IMG/VR virus record: IMGVR_UViG_3300048672_000438
Span: 1-48,842 of that record
Length of the DNA: 48,842 nt
DNA from: a virus
Strand: one strand, 5' to 3'
Shown: positions 25,609 through 34,214 of the stretch, in pieces
Numbering within the stretch: the first letter of the stretch is position 1
Layout: each line of letters begins with the position of its first letter
The notes under the pieces: generated by a model
Database searches by the model: none
What the model was told of the DNA's origin: nothing
What the model saw: the letters and a program-made list of their open reading frames with translations, nothing else
Program-made: the position numbers and the translations under genes

Positions 25609-25923
25609 ATGAGAATAAACGTATACACTGAAGAATTAATCACTATTGGTAACAATCCTGTTGCTGCTGAAATTGTTACAGCAGACTATGTATCATCCCG
25701 CACTGGTCAGCCTATGACTAATTATGGCATTAGGATTTATTTAAAGTCGCATCCTGATTTACACTACGTTCCGCCGCGTGATGACGACCGCTCAGCAGTT
25801 ACATTTTGGTGCGGACCTTCACTAAAAAACGCAGTCGATTATTGGAAATTTATTGGTCAAATGGCTTTCAATTGGAATGAGAATGGTCAACCAATGCTAG
25901 GCCCTAAATTCTACAATGATTAA
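25609..25923 (+). CDS. Hypothetical protein, 104 aa
   Basis: Started at MRINVYTEELITIGNNPVAA (25609). Beta-rich start, a VPPRDDDRSAVTFWCGPS centre and a short C-terminal helix. Phage proteins with the INVYxEEL...  start are frequent in such modules, without known function. It overlaps the orphan helicase start at 25916. Confidence 0.6.
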   Translation: MRINVYTEELITIGNNPVAAEIVTADYVSSRTGQPMTNYGIRIYLKSHPDLHYVPPRDDDRSAVTFWCGPSLKNAVDYWKFIGQMAFNWNENGQPMLGPKFYND

Positions 25924-25963
25924 TCTGAGATACTATCAGCAAGAAGCACTAAACGCTTTATGA
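25916..25963 (+). pseudogene. Orphan N-terminus of a helicase gene
   Basis: ATG ATT AAT ... TGA gives MINLRYYQQEALNAL and stops at the start of the endonuclease gene. It parallels the first residues of the helicase after the insertion (MIIPRYYQTEAIDAV): the same RYYQ-x-EA-x-x-A pattern, with quite different bases. This looks like the original 5' end of the helicase gene, cut off when the endonuclease came in with its own downstream flank. Confidence 0.62.
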
Positions 25964-26586
25964 CATACGAAATAGTAAAAGCAGAAATCCCTAAAATAAA
26001 AAGGGATAAAAGACTCAAACCTGATAGCCCTCAAAAGCTAGCAGCACAACAAGGCTTGGTTCATTTTCAAGGTGCTGTATGCGCTAAGGGTCACTCAGGG
26101 CTACGCTATACTAAAGGCGCTCAATGTGTCGAATGCATGGGGATCGCTCGTGGAAACCCCATCAATCCTAGAGGGCGATCTAATGTAAATCACGATGCGT
26201 CATTAAAAGCAGCTAAGGAAGGGTCTACTACTTATGTGCCAAGTACTCCATGCAAACACGGACATTCATTGAGGTATGTCAACTCTAATAACTGCGTAGA
26301 ATGCGACAAACTTGCTTTAGAAAAGCACAAGCTATCTGCCAAATATGCTAGAATTAAAAAGATATACGGACTTAGTAAAGATGCTTATTTGAGTATGGTT
26401 CATTTACAAAATAGTTGCTGTTCTTTGTGCATGAGACATGAGCCTGACCATTTCAAACTTCATGTTGATCATTGCCACAATACTAATAAAGTTAGAGGTT
26501 TGCTATGTGGAAAATGTAATCAAGGAATAGGACTGCTAAATCACGATCCTGAGTTAATCGCTAAAGCAGCTATTTATTGCAAATGA
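25960..26586 (+). CDS. Endonuclease VII-like HNH homing endonuclease
   Basis: 208 residues. Two CxxxH/CxxC-type repeats come first (GAVCAKGHSGLRYTKGAQCV and STPCKHGHSLRYVNSNNCVE), which should be zinc-stabilised DNA-binding units. Then follows the endonuclease VII core: CSLCMRHEP, HVDHCHNTNKVRGLLCGKCN with DHCH. It starts inside the orphan helicase stub and its TGA overlaps the ATG of the helicase, so it is precisely inserted. Related to 3931-4392 in the nuclease domain only. Confidence 0.88.
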   Translation: MTYEIVKAEIPKIKRDKRLKPDSPQKLAAQQGLVHFQGAVCAKGHSGLRYTKGAQCVECMGIARGNPINPRGRSNVNHDASLKAAKEGSTTYVPSTPCKHGHSLRYVNSNNCVECDKLALEKHKLSAKYARIKKIYGLSKDAYLSMVHLQNSCCSLCMRHEPDHFKLHVDHCHNTNKVRGLLCGKCNQGIGLLNHDPELIAKAAIYCK

Positions 26587-28232
26587 TAATCCCTCGTTAC
26601 TATCAAACTGAAGCAATCGATGCCGTCTATAATTACTTTATGGGTCATTCAGGAAATCCGCTTATCGGTATGCCTACCGCTAGTGGTAAATCTATTTTGC
26701 CTGCCATCTTTTTTCACAAGGTATTACATACTTGGCCCAATCAACGTTTTCTTTTAATGAGCCATGTTGGAGAAATTCTTAAACAAAATATCAATAAAAT
26801 TTTAGAAGTGTGGCCAGAAGCACCATTGGGGATTTATAGTGCTGGCTTAAAAAGAAAAGACACTGCTCACAGTATTATTTGTGGCTCAATTCAAAGTATG
26901 GCGCGAAACCCTCAGATATTTGGGCATCGTGATATGATTTGGATTGATGAAGCTCACTTAGTTTCTCAAGAAGAAAATTCGCAATACTTATCGTTTCTGG
27001 CTATAATGAAGCTAATCAACCCACAAGTAAAAATTGTGGGCATGTCAGCTACTTTGTACCGTATGGGGCAAGGAATGCTGACAGACAATGGTTTATTTAC
27101 AGACATTTGCTATGATCTAACAAGCTTAGAAGGTTTTAATAAGCTTTTGAATGAAGGTTATTTGTGTCCTTTGATACCGTTTGTTACTAAAACTAGATTA
27201 GATGTTTCTGACGTATCTATTCAAAAAGGAGAGTTTGTAGCGACGCAATTACAAGGAGCGGTAGACAAAGCAGAAATAACTTTTGAGGCTTTGAAAGAGT
27301 TAGTACATGCTGGAACTAATCGTAAGTCATGGCTTATTTTTTCTTCTGGCATAGATCATGCTGAGCATATTGCAGAACAGCTTGGCGCTTTCGGAATTGA
27401 TTGCGCTCCTGTGCATTCGAAGCGTCCCGCTGAATATAACGATGCGGCGTTAGCAGCTTTTAAAAATTATGATTTACGTGCAGTTGTTTCTTTTTCTAAA
27501 ATCACAACTGGTTTTGATCATGTTGGCGTAGATTTAATTGGTGATCTTAGACCATCAATTAGCATACCGTTGCACGTTCAAAAATATGGTAGAGGTATGC
27601 GCCCTGTTTACGCTGATGGCTATGATTTAAGCTCGATAGAGGGTAGACTAGCTGCTATTAAAAACGGACCAAAACCAAATTGCGTGTGTCTTGATTTTTC
27701 ACGTAATACACCGCGATTAGGTGCTGTAAACGATCCTAAAGTGCCAAATAAAAAAGGCAAAGGAACAGGAGAAACACCTATAAAAATTTGTGAAATGTGC
27801 GGAGCTTATAACCACATTTCCGCTAGAGTTTGCTGCAACTGTGAGGCTGATTTTCATTTTCAAGTTAAAATTGTCTCTAGTGCTGGTACTGAGGAATTAA
27901 TTCGCGCGGCATCTACTGAGGCAGTGCCAATCATCGAAATGTTTAACGTGATAGGAGCAACTTACGTCAAGCATCCCGGCAAAATGGGTAAACCTCCTTC
28001 AATGAAAGTGACGTATTTTACGAATGGTTTGCCCTATCAGGAGTGGATTTGCTTGGAGCATCCGGGGATGGCTGGTAAGATGGCTAGAGACTGGTGGAGG
28101 AGACGGCATAAGGATGAACCACCGGCTACAATTGATGAAGCGTTAAAGTACACATCGAATTTAAAATGTCCGCGTTTTATTCGTGTGCATGTGAATAAAT
28201 TACATCCTGAAATTTTAGGGGCTGAGTTCTAA
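26583..28232 (+). CDS. SF2 DEAD/DEAH-box DNA helicase
   Basis: 549 residues from the ATG at 26583 (ATGA overlap). Q-motif-like PRYYQTEAI, Walker A GMPTASGKS (about 30), DEAH in WIDEAH (about 122), SATL motif III, then a second RecA domain with SSGIDHAEHIA and the motif VI sequence QKYGRGMRP. A zinc ribbon CEMCGAYNHISARVCCNCEAD lies around 405-425, followed by a C-terminal domain. Such helicases open phage DNA at the origin or unwind recombination products. Its 5' end appears to have been replaced with the neighbouring endonuclease insertion. Confidence 0.88.
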   Translation: MIIPRYYQTEAIDAVYNYFMGHSGNPLIGMPTASGKSILPAIFFHKVLHTWPNQRFLLMSHVGEILKQNINKILEVWPEAPLGIYSAGLKRKDTAHSIICGSIQSMARNPQIFGHRDMIWIDEAHLVSQEENSQYLSFLAIMKLINPQVKIVGMSATLYRMGQGMLTDNGLFTDICYDLTSLEGFNKLLNEGYLCPLIPFVTKTRLDVSDVSIQKGEFVATQLQGAVDKAEITFEALKELVHAGTNRKSWLIFSSGIDHAEHIAEQLGAFGIDCAPVHSKRPAEYNDAALAAFKNYDLRAVVSFSKITTGFDHVGVDLIGDLRPSISIPLHVQKYGRGMRPVYADGYDLSSIEGRLAAIKNGPKPNCVCLDFSRNTPRLGAVNDPKVPNKKGKGTGETPIKICEMCGAYNHISARVCCNCEADFHFQVKIVSSAGTEELIRAASTEAVPIIEMFNVIGATYVKHPGKMGKPPSMKVTYFTNGLPYQEWICLEHPGMAGKMARDWWRRRHKDEPPATIDEALKYTSNLKCPRFIRVHVNKLHPEILGAEF

Positions 28233-28465
28233 TGTATAAACAACCTTACCCAATTCTTCGCTCAGAAAGCCTAGAAAATTTAAAGCAATCTGTTGTCCGT
28301 TTATTCGATAAAAACAGAGTAGGCTACCCATATAAAAATTGTCTCAATTGTTTAAACTGGAATGAAGGCGCTGACATTTGTAAAAAGTATAATGCGCGAC
28401 CACCAACGGAAATTATTGTTTATAGTTGTCCTGAGCATGAGGATAATGACGATATCCCTTTTTAA
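28232..28465 (+). CDS. Small Cys-rich protein, 77 aa
   Basis: NCLNCLNWNEGADICKKYNARPP then YSCPEHEDND form a C-x2-C ... C ... C site, likely zinc. It overlaps the helicase stop by 1 bp. Small proteins of this pattern accompany phage replication genes; role unknown. Confidence 0.58.
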   Translation: MYKQPYPILRSESLENLKQSVVRLFDKNRVGYPYKNCLNCLNWNEGADICKKYNARPPTEIIVYSCPEHEDNDDIPF

Positions 28466-28484
28466 TTTCTGAATTGGAAAAAGA

Positions 28485-28775
28485 ATGGCAAGAAACTACA
28501 AAAGAAAAACACTAACCCTTAGGCATTGGAACATAGCTAAAGACTATTGTAACGGCGAAAGGCTAAGAGACATAGAAGATAAGTACGATGTTTATTCAGG
28601 AACAGTAGCAGAAGTAATCAGACAAATCGGAATAACCCCTAGACCTACTGGCTTTGCTTCTTATAAAATAGCTAGAGCATGGGTATTATTAGCTAGAAAA
28701 GAATTAGCTGACGCAATTAGCAAAAAAGAAACAAATGCCCCCAAAACCCAAGATACAGAAGCAAGAGCCAATTAA
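28485..28775 (+). CDS. Helix-turn-helix protein, 96 aa
   Basis: LRHWNIAKDYCNGERLRDIEDKYDVYSGTVAEVIRQIGI is a resolvase/Sigma-like helix-turn-helix (about residues 13-52), with basic ends. The last 40 bases overlap the clamp-like gene in another frame. Possibly a regulator or DNA-binding accessory factor. Confidence 0.62.
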   Translation: MARNYKRKTLTLRHWNIAKDYCNGERLRDIEDKYDVYSGTVAEVIRQIGITPRPTGFASYKIARAWVLLARKELADAISKKETNAPKTQDTEARAN

Positions 28776-29748
28776 GTCCGATCTACTAGCTGCATTAGAA
28801 TTTGTCAGTTGTGTAAGTGATAGAGTGGGAGCGCCGCATGAGACGCATATTGGCTTACGTGATAAATGGGCTATTGCCTTTAATGGCATTGTTGCTGCTG
28901 GTAGCCCTATTCCTGAAGATATCTGCTGCTATGCCCACACTCATTTGCTCCTTGAAGCACTGTCAAAATGCAGTGAAAGTTATTCACTTACCCAATTAGA
29001 TAACGCTCGCTTGTCTGTTAAATCGGGTAAGTTTAAAGCTGTGGTGCCGTGCCTTGATCCTACGATCATGCACAGTGCGCAGCCCGACCCATTGATTGCG
29101 CCAGCGTCAAACAAGTTTAAAGAGGCTGTAGACGCTGTGGCAGTACTAGCTAGCGAAACCTCGCTACAGATTGTTACTGCTTCAATTTTAATGAACGGTG
29201 GTAGCGTTATTGCGACCAATGGAAAGATGCTAATGGAGTACTGGCATGGGTTGGACCTTCCTCCTAACGTTCCATTGCCTAAAGAATTTGTTAAAGCTCT
29301 TGCGAAGCAAAAGAAAAACTTAACTGGCTTTGGCTTTAGCGGTAACAGTGCTACATTTTGGTTTGAAGATGGCTGCTGGCTTAGAACACAATTATACGCT
29401 GATAAATGGCCAGATGTTTCGCGCATTTTAAACAGGGAAGCTAATCTATGGACTATAGACCCTCAGTTTTTTAACGCTTTAGATGCAATAGCTTCGTTCT
29501 CTGAGGACGGTAACGTTTATTCAAGATTAAACATGCTGTGTAGCCATGCTGATGAAGGCGTAGGGGCAACGTTTGAATGCAGCGGCATCCCTGCTGGCTT
29601 TGTTTATCCAATTAAGCAGTTGATGATTTTAAAGCCTTATGTAAAGAGCATAGATTACATGGCCAATGGTGTTCACGATAGCAGTTATTGTTTAGTGTTT
29701 GCTGGCGATGTTTGCAGAGGGGTTATCAGTGGTCGGCAGCGTCAATAA
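28735..29748 (+). CDS. Sliding-clamp-like protein
   Basis: 337 residues, close to the length of bacterial beta clamps. The fold signals are modest: a repeated pattern of LLAALEFVSCVSD, SLQIVTASILMNGGSVIATNGKMLMEYWH and a C-terminal SRLNMLCSHADEG... with FVYPIKQLMILKPYV. Sitting directly before a DNA polymerase gene, a processivity clamp is the best reading, but I cannot exclude another beta-rich phage protein. Confidence 0.5.
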   Translation: MPPKPKIQKQEPIKSDLLAALEFVSCVSDRVGAPHETHIGLRDKWAIAFNGIVAAGSPIPEDICCYAHTHLLLEALSKCSESYSLTQLDNARLSVKSGKFKAVVPCLDPTIMHSAQPDPLIAPASNKFKEAVDAVAVLASETSLQIVTASILMNGGSVIATNGKMLMEYWHGLDLPPNVPLPKEFVKALAKQKKNLTGFGFSGNSATFWFEDGCWLRTQLYADKWPDVSRILNREANLWTIDPQFFNALDAIASFSEDGNVYSRLNMLCSHADEGVGATFECSGIPAGFVYPIKQLMILKPYVKSIDYMANGVHDSSYCLVFAGDVCRGVISGRQRQ

Positions 29749-31675
29749 CGATGGTCTAATAACCCTAGAGCGCAAGGCTCAGCTTAAACCCTACTCCCCT
29801 CGCTCATTCCCTGAGCGAGAATTTTTAACTGATGCTGAGTTGCTGTCTAATGTTGGAGGAACGCTTTTCCTTAACGTGGAAAGCTACCCCAATTATTTTC
29901 TGATCACGTTCAAGCTGCACACTACCAATAAATTTTTACAGCTAGAATGTGGGCAACACACCACTTTTAATCCAAAGCTACTTTCATGGGTAATGTACAA
30001 CTATCGTACAGTTGGTTTTAATTCCATCAATTACGATTTGCTGGCATTGTGGGCAAGCTACAAAGAGCAATACGCGCCTTTTTTAAAAGATGTGACAAAT
30101 GATATCATCATTGGTGGTATGCGCGATTGGGAAGTAAAAAAGAACTACGGTTTTCAAACGTTCAATACGCCGCACATAGACTTGATTGAGGTTGCGCCGC
30201 TTAAGGGAAGCCTAAAGCTCTATGGCGCTAGGCTGCATACTGCTAGCATTCAGGATCAGCCGTTTGATGTTGACAAGGAATTAAACGAATTTGAAATACA
30301 GCAGCTAAAAGGTTTTAATTGTACTCAGTTAGATATCACAGAAGAATTATTCAACTTTATGAAGGAGCGGCTAGACCTACGCGAAAGCTTAGGTAATGAA
30401 TATCATGAAAACCTTATGAGCAAGTCAGATGCTCAAATTGCAGAAGTGATTTTGGTTAAAGAGGTAGCCAAGCTCAATGGCAAGCGACCGTCTAGGCAGG
30501 ATGTAGAGCCGGGTACGGTTTTCAGGTACTCAGTACCACACTACATAAATTATCAAACCCCTGAGCTTAAGAAGCTGTTGGAGCGTATCAGGGTCGCCAA
30601 GTTTACTGTGCAGCTATCGGGTAAAATGGACATTCCAGAGGAAGTAACAGGGGCAGTAAATATTGGAAAAGGATATTACAGAATTGGCATTGGTGGATTG
30701 CATAGTTCTGAAAAAACTGTTGCCTACAAAAGTACTGAGAATACAGGAATAGTAGATGATGATTTTGCTAGCTATTATCCTCGCTTAATTACAACTCTTG
30801 GGTTATTTCCAGCCTCATGTGGTCCTAACTTTCTAACCGCATTCAATCGTATTATTGACGTTCGCTTAGATGCTAAAGCTAAAAAGATATTTTCAAGAGA
30901 TAAAGGTTTAAAAATTGTTATCAACGGAACATCAGGCAAGCTGAGCGACGTTTGGTCTACTTTTTATTCGCCAGATAATACAATTCAAATGACCGTTTCC
31001 GGTCAGCTTGCTCTATTAATGTTAATAGAAATGCTAGAATTAGAAGGTATTCCTGTTATTAGTGCAAATACAGATGGTATTGTTAAACTTGTTGACAAAA
31101 ATAAAAGAGAAACTAAAGCACAAATAATAAAGCATTTTGAAAATATATCTGGCTTCACAATGGAAGAAACTGAATATAAGAGCTATCATGCTAGGGATGT
31201 TAACGCTTATTTTGCTGTCAAGCTGGATGGAAAAGTAAAGAAGAAAGGCAACCCCTATGCTGAGGTTGGCTCACAGTCAGGAACGCAGCTAGACGTTAAT
31301 CCAACGGTGCAAATTTGTTCTGATGCTGTGGAGGCTTTACTAGCTAATGGTATTCCAATTGAGCAGACGATTAAGGAATGTAGGAACTTCACCCGGTTTG
31401 TGAACGTCAGACAGGCCAAAGCTCCCGGTGCTCATAAGAACGGGGAGTATTTGGGTAAGGTGCTACGTTGGTATTATGCTAAGGGAGAAATGGGGGCAAT
31501 TCATACCGTATCGGCTAATGGTAAGGTTGCTGATAGTGACGGGGCTAAGCCGTGCTTGGACTTGCCTAAGGAATTTCCAGACGATGTGGATTATGAGTGG
31601 TACATTAGGACTACTAAAGGGATACTAGAAGATATTGGGTATTTGGCTAGACCAAAACAAATTTCATTTTTTTAA
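29729..31675 (+). CDS. Family B-type DNA polymerase
   Basis: About 648 residues from a GTG at 29729 (AGAGGGG just upstream; an ATG at 29708 would add seven). DDDFASYYPRLI is motif A, LKIVINGTSGKLSD motif B (K-x3-N-x-x-x-G) and ISANTDGIV motif C with the Asp. The N-terminal half is exonuclease-like: FLNVESYPNY in the Exo I place has Asn instead of the catalytic Asp, and VGFNSINYDLL is Exo II. The enzyme should be the phage replicative polymerase, possibly with reduced or no proofreading. It overlaps the clamp-like gene and ends the rightward operon. Confidence 0.82.
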   Translation: MVGSVNNDGLITLERKAQLKPYSPRSFPEREFLTDAELLSNVGGTLFLNVESYPNYFLITFKLHTTNKFLQLECGQHTTFNPKLLSWVMYNYRTVGFNSINYDLLALWASYKEQYAPFLKDVTNDIIIGGMRDWEVKKNYGFQTFNTPHIDLIEVAPLKGSLKLYGARLHTASIQDQPFDVDKELNEFEIQQLKGFNCTQLDITEELFNFMKERLDLRESLGNEYHENLMSKSDAQIAEVILVKEVAKLNGKRPSRQDVEPGTVFRYSVPHYINYQTPELKKLLERIRVAKFTVQLSGKMDIPEEVTGAVNIGKGYYRIGIGGLHSSEKTVAYKSTENTGIVDDDFASYYPRLITTLGLFPASCGPNFLTAFNRIIDVRLDAKAKKIFSRDKGLKIVINGTSGKLSDVWSTFYSPDNTIQMTVSGQLALLMLIEMLELEGIPVISANTDGIVKLVDKNKRETKAQIIKHFENISGFTMEETEYKSYHARDVNAYFAVKLDGKVKKKGNPYAEVGSQSGTQLDVNPTVQICSDAVEALLANGIPIEQTIKECRNFTRFVNVRQAKAPGAHKNGEYLGKVLRWYYAKGEMGAIHTVSANGKVADSDGAKPCLDLPKEFPDDVDYEWYIRTTKGILEDIGYLARPKQISFF

Positions 31676-31684
31676 AAATAAATG

Positions 31685-31712
31685 TTGACGTTGGAAAATA
31701 ACCGTATATAAA
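31685..31712 (+). promoter_or_regulatory. Promoter of 31741-31965
   Basis: TTGACG (31685-31690), 16 bp with ACCGT, TATAAA (31707-31712). The message starts about 20 bp before the gene. Confidence 0.72.
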
Positions 31713-31740
31713 AGGATGTATCAGCAAACGGAGCAAGCAA

Positions 31741-31965
31741 ATGGCAATCACCACTCGCAAAATTCTTAAAAAGATTGGTTCCTCAAACCTTGAACTTACT
31801 AAGAATGCTGGTGATGGTTACTGGTACTTTATTTATGATGATAAAGCTGGAAAGTATGATACTCACTCAGTTTATGAAATGTATCTCGGTGGTGATGAAC
31901 ATCTGGATTTTTGGGTAACTGAAGGAAAAACCTTTGTAGAGAAGATGGAACGAATTGACGCATAA
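31741..31965 (+). CDS. Hypothetical protein, 74 aa, own promoter
   Basis: ATG preceded by CGGAGCAAGCAA, behind its own promoter and before a terminator, so a single-gene unit. Sequence GDGYWYFIYDDKAGKYDTHSVYEMYLG is beta-rich and aromatic. Proteins with WYF-x-YDD and a C-terminal WVTEGKTFVE are found as small phage proteins of unknown role. Confidence 0.65.
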   Translation: MAITTRKILKKIGSSNLELTKNAGDGYWYFIYDDKAGKYDTHSVYEMYLGGDEHLDFWVTEGKTFVEKMERIDA

Positions 31966-31973
31966 CCCAATCA

Positions 31974-32015
31974 AAAAGGCCCCTCAGCAAATCCGCTCAG
32001 GGGCATTTCTCTTTT
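31974..32015. terminator. Bidirectional terminator between converging operons
   Basis: GCCCCT (31979-31984) pairs with AGGGGC (31999-32004), extended by AGC/GCT beyond one C-C mismatch. It has A/T runs on both sides (TCAAAAAGG left, TTTCTCTTTT right). It ends the rightward replication operon and the leftward virion operon. Confidence 0.8.
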
Positions 32016-32077
32016 GGGGCTAGTCAGGGAGCCTCTTACGATTTTAACGCACCGCTGCCCCGCGCTCGCAATCCTAG

Positions 32078-32275
32078 CTAGTGTTTAAGCTCAGGCGGGG
32101 GCATTACACTCAGGGCAGCGCGGTTGAGGTTTTCGGCCGCTTTGGCGAGTTCCTGAGTTCCGCGCGCCAAACGAGCTTCAGCCTGCTTCAAACGTTCTTC
32201 TTGAATAGTAAAATCTTTGTCACCGCTGCCATCATCGGTATAAATTCGACGGAATTGGTTAATTATTCTATCCAT
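32078..32275 (-). CDS. Coiled-coil protein, 65 aa
   Basis: Started at MDRIINQFRRIYTDDGSG (ATG 32275). ERLKQAEARLARGTQELAKAAENLNRAAL is a heptad coiled coil, ending in a PPPE tail. It overlaps the membrane gene upstream. End of the lysis region; a spanin-like or lysis-regulator role is possible but unproven. Confidence 0.52.
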   Translation of the reverse strand: MDRIINQFRRIYTDDGSGDKDFTIQEERLKQAEARLARGTQELAKAAENLNRAALSVMPPPELKH

Positions 32276-32534
32276 CGACTCTATTCCTAATTTCATGCTT
32301 AAGCTCATCCAGCGCCCTTGCTGCATTATTTGCTGCACTTGCACTTTCATGAATAGCACTACCGATCCTGTCAGCCGCTTCTATTCTTTCGTCGTAACTT
32401 TCACGCAATTGATTTTCTAACAACTGAATGCGCAAGTCTTTTTTTTCTTCGCGCTTTTCAGATTTCATTAACATGATCCATAACACTACGCAGATCAGGC
32501 CAGCAATTCCTAGCTTTAAAAGTTCCTGATCCAC
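32268..32534 (-). CDS. Membrane-anchored coiled coil, possible holin or spanin part
   Basis: 88 residues: one N-terminal membrane helix (LLKLGIAGLICVVLWIMLM) then a charged coiled coil (SEKREEKKDLRIQLLENQLRESYDERIE). An N-in membrane helix followed by a long periplasmic coiled coil is the layout of inner-membrane spanins. The lipoprotein at 32830-33258 could be the outer-membrane partner, or this could be a holin accessory. Confidence 0.5.
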   Translation of the reverse strand: MDQELLKLGIAGLICVVLWIMLMKSEKREEKKDLRIQLLENQLRESYDERIEAADRIGSAIHESASAANNAARALDELKHEIRNRVDG

Positions 32535-32599
32535 ATCAAAAGTTCCCCTACCGTGAAATTACGGATGACGCAAGAAGTTTATGAACACCTGCCTAAAAT

Positions 32600-32833
32600 T
32601 TAATCAGTAGCCGCGTCATCTGCCGCGATCACAGCATCAATGTCTGCACGCCACGCAAGTTCCTGCTTTGTCATAGCGTCCCGCTCTTCAGCCGTCAAAA
32701 TTTTATTTTTAAACATGATTTCATACGCGGTAATCATGTAGGGAGCTACATCCTTACCTAAATCATATGCCAATTTGGCCAAACCAATTGCCAATTGAAC
32801 ATCTTTTAAAATTGCTACAGGGTCCATAGTCAT
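32600..32833 (-). CDS. Hypothetical protein of the lysis region, 77 aa
   Basis: Helical, with LAKLAYDLGKDVAPYMITAYEIMFKNK and DAMTKQELAWRADIDAVI. It sits between the lipoprotein and the membrane coiled-coil gene, the ATG overlapping the upstream stop. Not recognised. Confidence 0.5.
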   Translation of the reverse strand: MTMDPVAILKDVQLAIGLAKLAYDLGKDVAPYMITAYEIMFKNKILTAEERDAMTKQELAWRADIDAVIAADDAATD

Positions 32834-33258
32834 ACTCCTAATACCGATACGCCAGTTTGAGCAATCAAGGATTTGGCAATATCAATCAAGCCTTTTAATG
32901 TAGTGTAGGCAGCTACGGCACCTTCATTGTCGCCAGATGTAATACGATTTTGAGTGTCATAGAATGCTTTTTCTACCTGAGTATCTACAGTACGAATTTG
33001 TTTTAAAAGCTTACGATCATGGCAAGGATTATTTAGCGTTAGCTTTTCACCAGTCTTACAACGAACAAGCTGAGCGTACTTACGCAAAGGACCTAGCACA
33101 AATCCATTGTAGCTATTGCGTGCTGCATCAACCTGACCCTGTGTAACTTTAAAATTTTGAGCAGCAGATAAAGTATCGGAAAGCGTTTGTATTTCCTTAG
33201 CGCAACCGCCTAAAGCTACTGCACTAATTAACAGTAATATACTTGCTAGCTTTTTCAT
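32830..33258 (-). CDS. Lipoprotein, possible outer-membrane lysis factor
   Basis: MKKLASILLLISAVALGGCA is a lipoprotein signal with an LGGC lipobox, lipidated at Cys19 after cleavage. The mature 124 residues are helical with three more Cys. It lies in the lysis cassette two genes after the endolysin, so an outer-membrane spanin-type role is plausible, though it is longer than a usual o-spanin. Confidence 0.62.
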   Translation of the reverse strand: MKKLASILLLISAVALGGCAKEIQTLSDTLSAAQNFKVTQGQVDAARNSYNGFVLGPLRKYAQLVRCKTGEKLTLNNPCHDRKLLKQIRTVDTQVEKAFYDTQNRITSGDNEGAVAAYTTLKGLIDIAKSLIAQTGVSVLGV

Positions 33259-33692
33259 TTTGCAATTACCTTATCGCTAGGAGCAATCTCAGCTAATTCT
33301 TTGTCCTTAACTATAATTGGTTGGGCAAGAGGAGCACTCTCAGCAGCAGCCGCTAAAAGATTAGCTGTAGCTCCCTTACTTATTTCCGTATTAGGGTCTT
33401 GCGCAGCAGTTAGCACAGCCTTAGATTGACTATCAACAGTAGCAGACTTCTTAGCCATCTTGGCTAACATAATCCCTACAATAGGAAATGCCACAATCAA
33501 AATTTGATAGAAAGATGTAGCACCGCTGACAATCATCAGCACGCCTTGATACATCTGATTAAGAGCATCCATCATGCCTTGCTGTTGAGCAGCAGACATA
33601 ACACCAATGCCAGTAAGCAGACCTAAAGCCATACTCCCGTAATTGCGACCTTCAGCGTACCACTTGCCAATCGTTTCAGTTGAAATCTTCAT
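33255..33692 (-). CDS. Probable holin-like membrane protein, 145 aa
   Basis: Two or three hydrophobic segments (YGSMALGLLTGIGVMSAAQQ, LMIVSGATSFYQILIVAFPIVGIMLA), then a hydrophilic Ala/Lys-rich tail. Placed right after the endolysin gene, it fits a holin. It shares the leader AAAGGATATTTTAAAAATG with 33707-34198. Confidence 0.62.
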   Translation of the reverse strand: MKISTETIGKWYAEGRNYGSMALGLLTGIGVMSAAQQQGMMDALNQMYQGVLMIVSGATSFYQILIVAFPIVGIMLAKMAKKSATVDSQSKAVLTAAQDPNTEISKGATANLLAAAAESAPLAQPIIVKDKELAEIAPSDKVIAK

Positions 33693-33706
33693 TTTTAAAA
33701 TATCCT

Positions 33707-34198
33707 TTATCGGGAAACAAATTCAAAATGCATTGGGTCTTTGCGTCCTTTATAGTCGCCTCCCCAAAGAGCACCTTGACGCTTAAATGCATCAATAACT
33801 ATCTTAGATAATGTCGTAGTATTGTCGTATCTAAAGCCATTAGTTGAAGCAGATAAATCAATAGCGCAAGCCCAAGAATGGTTAGACCAGTTGTCAGAAC
33901 CAGAAATTTTACGGACATTGAAGCACCCTGCATAATCGCTAGCGCCAGCCTTGTCTACTTGTTTCTGATCATGCTTGCATTGTTCCCAAATCTCAGCAAA
34001 CGCAGCTTGGAACGCAGCCGCACACTTCTTATGAACTAGTACACCATTAATAACAGAAACTTTGTTCTTATCTTTATAGTACATTTTGTATGGAGCGTAG
34101 ACCCTAACTAAATTCTGCGCTGCCCAATCTTTGTTTCTGAAGTCACCATAGAACGCACGTTTACTAGCTGTATCATCATGGGGCCATTTTGTAGGCAT
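33707..34198 (-). CDS. M15-family endolysin (L,D/D,D-peptidase type)
   Basis: 163 residues. WSNHSWACAIDLS carries the SxHxxGxAxD zinc motif (His and Asp ligands near 108 and 115, with Cys where Gly is usual), and DPMHFEF near the C-terminus gives the third ligand. This is the VanY/endolysin M15C layout that cuts the peptidoglycan peptide. No signal peptide, so it depends on a holin. Leader AAAGGATATTTTAAAAATG is shared with the next gene. Confidence 0.82.
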   Translation of the reverse strand: MPTKWPHDDTASKRAFYGDFRNKDWAAQNLVRVYAPYKMYYKDKNKVSVINGVLVHKKCAAAFQAAFAEIWEQCKHDQKQVDKAGASDYAGCFNVRKISGSDNWSNHSWACAIDLSASTNGFRYDNTTTLSKIVIDAFKRQGALWGGDYKGRKDPMHFEFVSR

Positions 34199-34214
34199 TT
34201 TTAAAATATCCTTT

